The position numbers were made by a program, and so were the translations under genes. A model generated the notes under the pieces. The model saw only the letters and a list, made by a program, of their open reading frames with translations. It ran no database searches and was not told where the DNA came from. From assembly GCA_016296785.1 (NCBI GenBank), contig JAEDHX010000015.1, positions 1 through 30,545 on the forward strand: a stretch of DNA of 30,545 nucleotides, in the 5' to 3' direction. This DNA comes from Coprococcus sp. GTDB taxonomy: Bacteria; Bacillota; Clostridia; Lachnospirales; Lachnospiraceae. Positions 24,797 to 30,545 of this stretch are shown here, one piece after another; positions within the stretch are counted from its first letter, which is position 1; each line of letters begins with the position of its first letter.

Positions 24797-26965
24797 ATGA
24801 AAAAAGGTATAGCAAAAAGATTATTATGCTATGTAGCCTTAGCTGGTGCCCTGGTACTTGGTAAAGGGGCAGTAGTTAATGCAGCTACGACAACATCAGA
24901 AGATGTAACTGATGAAGCAGAACTTTCCGAAGTAGATTATGCTATTGGAATGGATTTTAATGTTTACAATTATGGTGATGAATACACCGGAATTAATTTT
25001 AGTGGAAATGCTCCATACTACAAGTTGTATATTAATAATGTGTTGTTTAAATCAGGCCAGGGCAATCAATGGGGTGGATATTTTTCACACTATGATAGCA
25101 TTTCAATTAAAATTGGTGCTACATATACATTTAAGGCTGAGGTATATGATGACACAAATAAGCTTGTAAAATCACAGACAACCAGTATCAAAGTTAATTT
25201 CCCTGCATTTACAGGTAAGGGAGAAACAAAAGTAGAAGGTACAACATATTATGATAGTGAAGGCCATACAACAGGTTTTAGAAAACCATATGTAACTGTG
25301 CATATTCCTACTAAGGGATATAACTCTCAGCTATATGAAATATACCGCGCAGAAGGAAAAGCTACAAACCCATATATTAAGGTTGGTGATATAACTGCTT
25401 ATGGTACTATATACTATAGTGATTATAGTGTAGAGCCTGGCAAGAAATATTTCTATAAGGCTTGTCCTGTTTCAGGAACAGATGAATTTGTATCTACTTC
25501 GGTAAAAGGAGCTATGTCTTCGGTTCTTCCTATCACTATTAGCGGACCAAGCACAGAAGCATCGCTTGATTACAATGTCGATGGTATTCGCATATCTGCA
25601 TGGAATTATACATGTGCAAGCCATTTTGAGATATATCGCTCAACAAATGCGAAGAAGGGATACAAGCTTATTGCAACTACATCTGATACTAGTTATCTTG
25701 ATAAGGATGTAAAGGTAGGAAGTACATATTATTATAAGCTTAAGCCTGTATATTATGATGTTAATACAAAGAAGGCATATAAAGGAAAGTTTACTGAGCC
25801 ACTTGGTGCTAAGCTCATAATTGGATGCTACAGCATTTATGCTAAGCAGATTAGCAACACATCTGTTTCCGTAACCTGGGATAAAGCTGCAAATGCTGAT
25901 TCTTATGAGATATGGGCTAAAAATGAAAGTTATGCCGGAGATGCATACAAAAAAGTAGGTTCAACTACCGGTACAAAGTATGTAGTTAGAGGGCTAAGCA
26001 AAACAGATAAGTATTCATTCTTTGTTAAGGCTGTTAAGAAATCCGGTGGCGTAGAAAAGTATTTTGTAAGTGGTGCAGACTATGTAGATATGGGCTTCCA
26101 TGCTGTAGAATATGTATTTGCTGCAAAAAGGAGTTCAAAGCTTAGCGCTGATGGAAAGACACTCTCAATTACTACAACAATACAATGGGATAGAGTATTC
26201 GGCGCAAAAGGATATATCATAGAGGCTTTTGATAATAACCAGAACAAGCTTGTCACACTTAAGAAGATTAAGAAGAATTCTACAACAAAGTTTAAGATAA
26301 CTAACGTATTCAACAAAAATGGCAAATCAAAGTATGAATATGTGCGTGTTACTGCATACAAGGGCAAGGAAACTAAACCGGGTTATGATGAATATATATT
26401 AAAAACATTCCCTGCAGTTAAGGGCTTAAAGATTAAGAAGAATAGCGCAACAAGTGCAGTGATTTCATGGAAGAAGGTTTCCGGTGCTAAGGAATACTCA
26501 ATTTATCGAAATGCTCCAACAGGTGAAATGATATGCCTTGGAACTACAGCATCAACAAAATTTGTAGATAAGTATTTCACCCCTGGAGTTAACTATGCAT
26601 ATTCAGTACGTTGTAGCAATAATGATTTTGGTTTATATGAGGCTGATTCTTCGTATGTATCATATAATCATTTACTCCCTGCTCCTACAGTTAAGAGTGT
26701 AGTCAATGTTTCAGGTAAGTCAGCTAAGGTTACATGGAATAAGGCAGCATATGCTACAAAATATGTTATTTACCGTTCAACATCAAAGAAGGGAACATAC
26801 AAGAAGGTTGCTACTGTTACTTCTGATAAGACATCATATGTAGATAAGAAGCTTACTAAGGGTAAGACATACTACTACAAGATTACAGTTGAAGCTGTAA
26901 ATGATGCAGGTATTAAGGTAACATCAAAGGCTTCAAATGTAAAATCAGTAAAGATTAAGAAATAA
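24797..26965 (+). CDS. Secreted protein of about six FN3-like repeats
   Basis: A 722-residue exported protein. The signal peptide (MKKGIAKRLLCYVALAGALV) has likely cleavage after VNA near residue 29. After a short acidic segment and a beta-rich module (about 45-135) come about six repeats of 85-100 residues. Each has a W-x-K/W-N-x-A strand, an EIYR or VIYRS strand, a Y-x-D strand and a YYYKI strand, as in degenerate fibronectin III domains (approximate spans 165-245, 250-340, 345-430, 435-535, 540-630, 633-722). No catalytic domain, sortase signal or cell-wall anchor is seen, so an adhesive or scaffold role is only a guess. The last module resembles the C-terminal module of the protease at 178-2355. 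ATG 24797 is spaced 8 nt from GGGAG (24784-24788); TTG 24791 is only 2 nt away. Confidence 0.8.
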   Translation: MKKGIAKRLLCYVALAGALVLGKGAVVNAATTTSEDVTDEAELSEVDYAIGMDFNVYNYGDEYTGINFSGNAPYYKLYINNVLFKSGQGNQWGGYFSHYDSISIKIGATYTFKAEVYDDTNKLVKSQTTSIKVNFPAFTGKGETKVEGTTYYDSEGHTTGFRKPYVTVHIPTKGYNSQLYEIYRAEGKATNPYIKVGDITAYGTIYYSDYSVEPGKKYFYKACPVSGTDEFVSTSVKGAMSSVLPITISGPSTEASLDYNVDGIRISAWNYTCASHFEIYRSTNAKKGYKLIATTSDTSYLDKDVKVGSTYYYKLKPVYYDVNTKKAYKGKFTEPLGAKLIIGCYSIYAKQISNTSVSVTWDKAANADSYEIWAKNESYAGDAYKKVGSTTGTKYVVRGLSKTDKYSFFVKAVKKSGGVEKYFVSGADYVDMGFHAVEYVFAAKRSSKLSADGKTLSITTTIQWDRVFGAKGYIIEAFDNNQNKLVTLKKIKKNSTTKFKITNVFNKNGKSKYEYVRVTAYKGKETKPGYDEYILKTFPAVKGLKIKKNSATSAVISWKKVSGAKEYSIYRNAPTGEMICLGTTASTKFVDKYFTPGVNYAYSVRCSNNDFGLYEADSSYVSYNHLLPAPTVKSVVNVSGKSAKVTWNKAAYATKYVIYRSTSKKGTYKKVATVTSDKTSYVDKKLTKGKTYYYKITVEAVNDAGIKVTSKASNVKSVKIKK

Positions 26966-26990
26966 ACTACATATAATCAAAACAAATAAA

Positions 26991-27046
26991 TGTGTCCCTC
27001 GAAGGCAGAACTTAATATGATTTGCCTTTTGAGGGACAATTTTTTG
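26991..27046 (+). terminator. Terminator after the FN3-repeat gene
   Basis: TGTCCCTC (26993-27000) pairs with GAGGGACA (27031-27038), and AAGGCA (27002-27007) pairs with TGCCTT (27023-27028), around a 15-nt loop. ATTTTTT follows. Strong intrinsic terminator. Confidence 0.9.
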
Positions 27047-27086
27047 CGGTGGATTTATGATGTATGCAGTACAATTGTAGAAATGG

Positions 27087-27115
27087 TTGACATTGTCATA
27101 TAAAAAGTTTATTAT
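27087..27115 (+). promoter_or_regulatory. Promoter of tRNA-Leu, greA and lysS
   Basis: A perfect TTGACA (27087-27092) and TATTAT (27110-27115, five of six) with 17-nt spacing. Predicted start near 27122, about 20 nt before the tRNA. Confidence 0.8.
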
Positions 27116-27142
27116 ATTTACGTTCTGTGTATGAACAAGAAT

Positions 27143-27226
27143 GCGGAAGTGGCGGAATTGGCAGACGCGCAGGCTTCAGGTGCCTGTGGTAGCAATATCG
27201 TGTGGGTTCAAGTCCCATCTTCCGCA
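27143..27226 (+). tRNA. tRNA-Leu (anticodon CAG)
   Basis: An 84-nt tRNA. The acceptor stem is GCGGAAG/CTTCCGC with discriminator A, and CCA is not encoded. The anticodon stem CAGGC/GCCTG holds the loop TTCAGGT, giving anticodon CAG at 27177-27179, which reads CUG. The long variable arm is typical of class II tRNAs (Leu), and the T-loop GGGTTCAAGTCCC is standard. It decodes a minor leucine codon for an AT-rich genome. No clear terminator separates it from greA. Confidence 0.97.
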
Positions 27227-27254
27227 TTAATATTTTTTGAGGAGGTAGTCAGTC

Positions 27255-27740
27255 ATGGCTGAAAAAAAACAGGTAGTTACTTATTCAGGTCTTAAGAAAA
27301 TCGAGGAAGAGTTACAGGATTTAAAGGTTAATAAACGTAGAGAGATAGCTGCTAAGATAAAAGAAGCCAGAGAACAGGGCGACTTATCAGAGAATGCTGA
27401 ATATGATGCTGCTAAGGACGAGCAGAGAGATATAGAAAACAGAATTGAGCAGTTAGAGGCAATTCTTAAGAATGTTGAAGTTGTTGACGAGGATGAAGTT
27501 GATACAGAGGTAGTTGGTATTGGATGTACCGTTAAGGTATATGACTATGAGTTTGACGAGGAAGTAATTTATGATATAGTTGGTTCAACACAGGCTGACA
27601 TTATGAATAACAAGATATCAGACGAATCACCGGTTGGTGTTGCATTAAAGGGAGCTCGCGTAGGCGATGAAGTTACAGTTGAAGCTCCGGATGGTGATTT
27701 CAAATACAGAGTCCTTGAGATTAAGAGACAGGAGCAGTAA
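27255..27740 (+). CDS. greA: Transcription elongation factor GreA
   Basis: Rescues backtracked RNA polymerase by stimulating cleavage of the nascent RNA. It has 161 residues, the usual length. The N-terminal coiled coil carries the acidic tip GDLSENAEYDAAK with Asp43 and Glu46, and the C-terminal FKBP-like domain contains ISDESPVGVALKGARVGD. GAGGAGGT precedes ATG 27255. lysS begins 1 nt after its stop, so the two are one operon. Confidence 0.97.
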   Translation: MAEKKQVVTYSGLKKIEEELQDLKVNKRREIAAKIKEAREQGDLSENAEYDAAKDEQRDIENRIEQLEAILKNVEVVDEDEVDTEVVGIGCTVKVYDYEFDEEVIYDIVGSTQADIMNNKISDESPVGVALKGARVGDEVTVEAPDGDFKYRVLEIKRQEQ

Positions 27741-27741
27741 T

Positions 27742-29232
27742 ATGGCAGAGAATAACAATCAGGAAAAGGTTCAGGATCTTAACCAGCTTAGAAAGGTTCG
27801 TAGAGAGAAGCTTGCAAATCTTCAGGCTGAGGGCAAGGATCCATTTCAGATAACAAAATATGATGTGGACACTCATGCAAATGAGTGCAAGGAAAAATAT
27901 GATGAATACGAAGGCAAGGATGTAAGTATTGCCGGAAGACTTATGGCAAAGCGTGTCATGGGTAAGGCTTCATTCTGCAATGTTATGGATATTTCCGGGA
28001 ACATTCAGTGCTACGTAGCCAGAGATGACATAGGTGAAGAACCATATAAGGCATTCAAGAAGATGGACATCGGTGATATCGTAGGCGTTAAGGGAACAGT
28101 ATTTACAACTAAGATGGGAGAGATTTCTATTCATGTTAAGGAGATTACCCTTCTTACAAAGAGTCTTCAGATTCTCCCTGAGAAGTTCCACGGCCTTACA
28201 GATACTGATGTAAGATACAGACAGAGATATGTTGACCTTATTATGAACGAAGAGTCTAAGAAGACATTTATCACACGTTCAAGAATAATAAGTGAGATTA
28301 GAAGATACCTTGATGGCCAGGGCTTCCTTGAGGTTGAGACACCTATGCTTGTTTCAAATGCCGGCGGCGCTGCAGCAAGACCATTTGAGACACATTACAA
28401 TGCTTTGAATGAAGACGTTAAGCTTCGTATTTCACTTGAGCTTTATCTTAAGAGACTTATTGTAGGTGGCCTTGAGAAGGTTTATGAGATTGGAAGAGTG
28501 TTCCGTAACGAGGGTGTTGATACAAGACACAATCCGGAATTTACTCTTATGGAATTATATCAGGCATATACAGATTACTACGGCATGATGGATCTTACTG
28601 AGAATTTATTTCGCCATCTTGCAGAGACTGTATGTGGTACAACAAAGATTAAATATGGTGATATTGAGCTTGATTTCGGTAAGCCATTTGAGCGTATCAC
28701 AATGAATGATTGTATAAAGAAATACACTGGTGTAGATTTTGATACAGTGGCAGATGATGCTGAAGCAAAGAAGCTTGCTGACGAGCATCATGTTGAATAT
28801 GAGGACCGCCATACAAAGGGCGATATCATCAACTTATTCTTTGAGGAGTTCTGTGAGGCTAATCTTATCCAGCCTACATTTGTAATGGATCACCCACTTG
28901 CAATTTCTCCACTTACAAAGAAGAAGCCGGAGGATCCTGAGAAGGTTGAGCGTTTTGAATTATTCATCAACACTTGGGAGATGTGTAACGCATATTCAGA
29001 GCTTAACGATCCAATCGACCAGCGTGAGCGTTTTGCTGCTCAGGATGCAGCATTTGCTGCAGGCGATGAGGAAGCAAACCACACAGACGAGGACTTCTTA
29101 AATGCCCTTGAAGTCGGCATGCCTCCAACAGGCGGTATCGGATATGGTATCGACAGACTTGTAATGCTGCTCACTGATAGTGCAGCGATAAGGGATGTAT
29201 TGCTGTTCCCGACGATGCGCCAGGAAAAATAA
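27742..29232 (+). CDS. lysS: Lysyl-tRNA synthetase, class II
   Basis: Charges tRNA-Lys. It has 496 residues, matching the Bacillus enzyme (about 499). The N-terminal OB-fold anticodon domain includes VSIAGRLMAKRVMGKASF. Class II motif 2 is FRNEGVDTRHNPEFT (from residue 254), and motif 3 is GGIGYGIDRLVMLL (from residue 464), ending LLFPTMRQE. ATG 27742 was chosen because AGGAG at 27730-27734 is spaced 7 nt from it and this gives the standard N-terminus; an in-frame start at 27667 would overlap greA by over 70 bases. It is the last housekeeping gene before the putative mobile region. Confidence 0.97.
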   Translation: MAENNNQEKVQDLNQLRKVRREKLANLQAEGKDPFQITKYDVDTHANECKEKYDEYEGKDVSIAGRLMAKRVMGKASFCNVMDISGNIQCYVARDDIGEEPYKAFKKMDIGDIVGVKGTVFTTKMGEISIHVKEITLLTKSLQILPEKFHGLTDTDVRYRQRYVDLIMNEESKKTFITRSRIISEIRRYLDGQGFLEVETPMLVSNAGGAAARPFETHYNALNEDVKLRISLELYLKRLIVGGLEKVYEIGRVFRNEGVDTRHNPEFTLMELYQAYTDYYGMMDLTENLFRHLAETVCGTTKIKYGDIELDFGKPFERITMNDCIKKYTGVDFDTVADDAEAKKLADEHHVEYEDRHTKGDIINLFFEEFCEANLIQPTFVMDHPLAISPLTKKKPEDPEKVERFELFINTWEMCNAYSELNDPIDQRERFAAQDAAFAAGDEEANHTDEDFLNALEVGMPPTGGIGYGIDRLVMLLTDSAAIRDVLLFPTMRQEK

Positions 29233-29308
29233 TTCGTATATCCGCGATAATCCTAGATAAGACATCATACCATTACAATACAACACTTATCATACGATTT
29301 TGAGAAAT

Positions 29309-29368
29309 ATCTTGGATAATAATGGATTATGAGGGATTTTTTGAAAAATTATCTTGGATGATAATGGA
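29309..29368 (+). repeat. Imperfect direct repeat pair downstream of lysS
   Basis: ATCTTGGATAATAATGGA (29309-29326) and ATCTTGGATGATAATGGA (29351-29368) differ at one base, with a 42-bp period; the similarity extends into the upstream TTTTGA-AAA flank. ATAATCCTAGAT (29248-29259) is a 10-of-12 inverted copy of the first half. Such spacing suits protein binding sites. Confidence 0.65.
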
Positions 29369-29451
29369 CAGATAACAAATAAGTAAAAAATGAATATTGA
29401 AATGAGAATGAGCTACAGATGAACTTCTGAGTTGATTCAAGTGACGATAAG

Positions 29452-29501
29452 AAAAGGCATTTCGTACATTAGTAGAGATACTATGACGGAATGCCTTTTT
29501 T
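29452..29501 (+). terminator. Terminator ahead of the DUF6462-like genes
   Basis: A 14-bp stem (29452-29465 with 29486-29499, one G-U) with a 20-nt loop runs into TTTTTT (29496-29501). It lies 220 nt past lysS and would stop readthrough into the downstream element. Confidence 0.85.
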
Positions 29502-29538
29502 GTGTTTTGGAAATATTTAATTTAATGGAGGATTGTTG

Positions 29539-29778
29539 ATGAACAGATCAAAAGAAGAATTGAGTAAGTGCAGATTTATGACTTATGAAGAAGGAGGAAT
29601 GTATTACGGGATTGGCTGGGTCCGATTTCGAAAAATAGCAAGAAAAGCAAATGCAGTGTTTCGCATGGGGAAAAGATATCTTGTTGTTAAAGAGGTATTG
29701 GATAAGTATTTTGAGGAAAATGGAAAGGGGGATTTTTTAAATGGCACGACGAACAAAGAAGGAAATTCAAGAAATTAG
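29539..29778 (+). CDS. Small excisionase-like/DUF6462-type DNA-binding protein, copy 1
   Basis: A 79-residue protein with the plan I associate with DUF6462: FMTYEEGGMYYGIG, a turn, FRKIARKANAVFRMGKRYLV, then VKEVLDKYFE. This is a MerR/excisionase-like winged helix in which the helix-turn-helix is followed by a short beta wing. DNA binding is inferred from the fold, not from a known member. ATG 29539 is spaced 6 nt from GGAGGA (29527-29532). The last 38 bases overlap the next gene in another frame, where the tail becomes polar (GTTNKEGNSRN). Possible jobs are excision control, partition-site binding or repression of the element. Confidence 0.7.
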   Translation: MNRSKEELSKCRFMTYEEGGMYYGIGWVRFRKIARKANAVFRMGKRYLVVKEVLDKYFEENGKGDFLNGTTNKEGNSRN

Positions 29779-29974
29779 TAAAGAAGTCAAAAACGGAATT
29801 AAAAGATTTGTCAGATATCAAGAAGGTGCAGATTTATATTCGATGGGATTACATACATTTCAACAATTGTCTAAAGAAGCAGGAGCAGTATATAAGATAA
29901 GAGGTATTGCTTTGGTTAATACAGAGGTTTTCGAAGATTTTCTGGAAAATTTCAGAGAACCAGCTGAGTATTAA
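29741..29974 (+). CDS. DUF6462-type DNA-binding protein, copy 2
   Basis: A 77-residue relative of the preceding gene: a basic N-terminus (MARRTKKEIQEISKEVKNG), then RFVRYQEGADLYSMGLHTFQQL and AKEAGAVYK-type wing sequence, ending VNTEVFEDFLENF. This matches what I recall of DUF6462 family members very closely, more so than copy 1. AAGGGGG (29725-29731) lies 9 nt before ATG 29741, inside copy 1, so the pair is translationally coupled. Two tandem, diverged copies suggest binding to different sites or a heterodimer. Its neighbour downstream is an actin-like ATPase gene of plasmid type. Confidence 0.78.
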   Translation: MARRTKKEIQEISKEVKNGIKRFVRYQEGADLYSMGLHTFQQLSKEAGAVYKIRGIALVNTEVFEDFLENFREPAEY

Positions 29975-30089
29975 TCATTCTATGAAATGAATTATGCATT
30001 TTCTATCATTCTACGGAATATCGCAAATTAGTAATGGGGTATAAAATGGGGACATAATTGAATAGCAGTTACAGGAAAGGAAAATTCCG

Positions 30090-30194
30090 GTGTATTCCAG
30101 ACAAGATATCAGTCGAGGCTTGCCACAAGAGTTGAGGGACCAAGAGGAGAAGATGGAGCGAGTCAGGAGAGGTAATAATATGGCGGAAGGATAA
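30090..30194 (+). CDS. Possible short ORF, 34 codons, GTG start
   Basis: Reading from GTG 30090, a 34-residue charged peptide is encoded (begins MYSRQDISRGLPQELRDQEE and ends GNNMAEG, stop TAA). AAAGGA at 30076-30081 is spaced 8 nt from the start. It is predicted helical and amphipathic and matches nothing I recognise. It could be a leader peptide or chance. Confidence 0.3.
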   Translation: MYSRQDISRGLPQELRDQEEKMERVRRGNNMAEG

Positions 30195-30303
30195 TAAACC
30201 ACAAGGGTATAGCAATATTTCCCGATTCTCGAAAAGGCAGTAGAGAAGATAGTTTCTAGTAATAGAGGCGTCGTGAACGCATAAGCGACTTTCTTGTAAT
30301 TCC

Positions 30304-30349
30304 CTTGTATGCGGGGCGATGAGGTGGCTGTAGGGCTGACGCATACAAA
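30304..30349 (+). promoter_or_regulatory. Stem-loop in the leader of the actin-like gene
   Basis: TTGTATGCG (30305-30313) pairs perfectly with CGCATACAA (30340-30348), a 9-bp stem enclosing a 26-nt G-rich loop. It ends 24 nt before the AAGGAGG ribosome site at 30373-30379. As RNA it may control translation; as DNA it may be a binding site for the partition proteins. Confidence 0.5.
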
Positions 30350-30387
30350 TACATAACAGTATTGTTTATAATAAGGAGGCATGTAAA

Positions 30388-30545
30388 ATGATAAATCAAA
30401 ATACAGTAGTTGTGGCTATTGACCACGGTTGGGCAAATATGAAGACGGAACAAGATGTGTTTACTTCTGGTGTGAGTGAAATTACAACAGAGCCAGCATT
30501 GTATAACGATGTTTTGGAATACGAAGGAAAGTATTATAAAATCGG
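30388..30545 (+). CDS. ParM/StbA-type actin-like ATPase, N-terminal part (cut by window end)
   Basis: The first 52 codons of a gene running off the window. The start VVVAIDHGWANMKT is the phosphate-1 loop of actin-like ATPases, in the D-H-G-x-x-x-x-K form common in Clostridia ParM/StbA proteins, and VFTSGV followed by LEYEGKYYKIG matches the next strands of that family. ParM polymerises into filaments that push plasmid copies apart, normally with a DNA-binding adaptor (ParR) and a centromere. AAGGAGG (30373-30379) is spaced 8 nt from ATG 30388. The small DNA-binding proteins just upstream are candidate adaptors. The catalytic remainder is out of view, so family assignment rests on the N-terminus. 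Confidence 0.8.
   Translation, partial: MINQNTVVVAIDHGWANMKTEQDVFTSGVSEITTEPALYNDVLEYEGKYYKI

Larger units (their letters stand above)
29233..29538. other. Intergenic stretch between lysS and the mobile-element-like genes
   Basis: No gene is seen in these 306 bases. They hold two imperfect copies of an 18-bp repeat (29309-29326, 29351-29368), a partial inverted copy near 29248-29259 and one strong terminator (29452-29501). The T-rich, repetitive character and the change of gene content beyond it make this the likely junction of an inserted element, but no target duplication can be confirmed from one end. Confidence 0.5.
29975..30387. other. Structured non-coding region ahead of the actin-like gene
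   Basis: 413 bases with no recognised gene and visibly richer in G than the neighbouring genes. Local pairings: ATA-GCAA-TAT with GGG/CCC (30206-30223, GNRA-type loop), GCGT/ACGC (30269-30280) and TTGTATGCG/CGCATACAA (30305-30348). A 34-codon GTG ORF lies at 30090-30194. The region could be a leader RNA, a centromere-like site or part of a replication or transfer origin; the sequence alone does not decide. Confidence 0.45.

Noticed and set aside
30367..30372. TATAAT just before the actin-like gene
   Set aside because: Transcription would begin inside the ribosome site and no -35 is present, so it is not a credible promoter for this gene.
29975..30387. Group II intron, retron RNA or known large non-coding RNA
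   Set aside because: No domain V, no reverse transcriptase nearby and no known motif recognised; only local stems are visible.
1..30545. CRISPR array, insertion sequence or toxin-antitoxin pair
   Set aside because: No regularly spaced repeats, transposase or recognisable toxin gene found in the window.

Overview
The window reads as chromosome of a low-GC, anaerobic, Gram-positive member of the Clostridia, most likely Lachnospiraceae. This is inferred from AT-rich codon use, strong AGGAGG-type ribosome binding sites, the glgC-glgD pair followed by spoVG, the oxygen-sensitive class III ribonucleotide reductase (nrdD-nrdG), a PerR-type peroxide sensor, and secreted proteins built from Lachnospiraceae-style fibronectin III (FN3) modules. 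No species can be named from the sequence alone.

Layout. 1-5570: a secreted subtilisin-like protease with Ig/FN3 modules, a HelD-like SF1 ATPase with a TTG start, and an alpha/beta hydrolase, all on plus, closed by a strong two-way terminator. 5587-7455 (minus): a GntR (YtrA-type) repressor, ABC ATPase and permease behind a promoter whose -10 lies inside a perfect inverted-repeat operator. 7603-9560 (plus): a PerR-like gene with a near-consensus Per box over its own -10, then a class 3 (Rhizobium etli-type) asparaginase with an unusual acidic tail. 9640-12417: glgC, glgD (glycogen synthesis) and spoVG. 12420-18436: a GlmU-like uridylyltransferase without its acetyltransferase half, pth, mfd and a PrsA/parvulin foldase lipoprotein. 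They face dut, whose last codons appear to hold the terminator. 18402-21900 (minus): nrdD-nrdG-dut, an anaerobic dNTP supply operon with a structured leader and a structured nrdD-nrdG gap. 22229-24655: two tandem trigger-factor-like lipoproteins without the ribosome-binding domain. 24665-27046: a large secreted protein of about six FN3-like repeats. 27087-29232: tRNA-Leu(CAG), greA and lysS behind one strong promoter.

29233-30545 changes character. After a stretch with imperfect repeats and a terminator come two overlapping small DUF6462/excisionase-like DNA-binding proteins, about 410 bases with several stem-loops and a possible 34-codon ORF, and the first 52 codons of a ParM/StbA-type actin-like ATPase. 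This looks like the left end of an integrated plasmid or conjugative element placed just downstream of lysS, and it is the best candidate here for an undescribed system: a plasmid-style segregation module with two small DNA-binding adaptors and a structured leader.

Several genes bear on protein export and folding (protease, PrsA-like foldase, two trigger-factor-like lipoproteins, FN3 protein). The housekeeping genes cover cell-wall precursors, translation, repair and nucleotide supply. Functional names come from motif recognition by eye; promoters, terminators and RNA structures were found by inspection and are untested.
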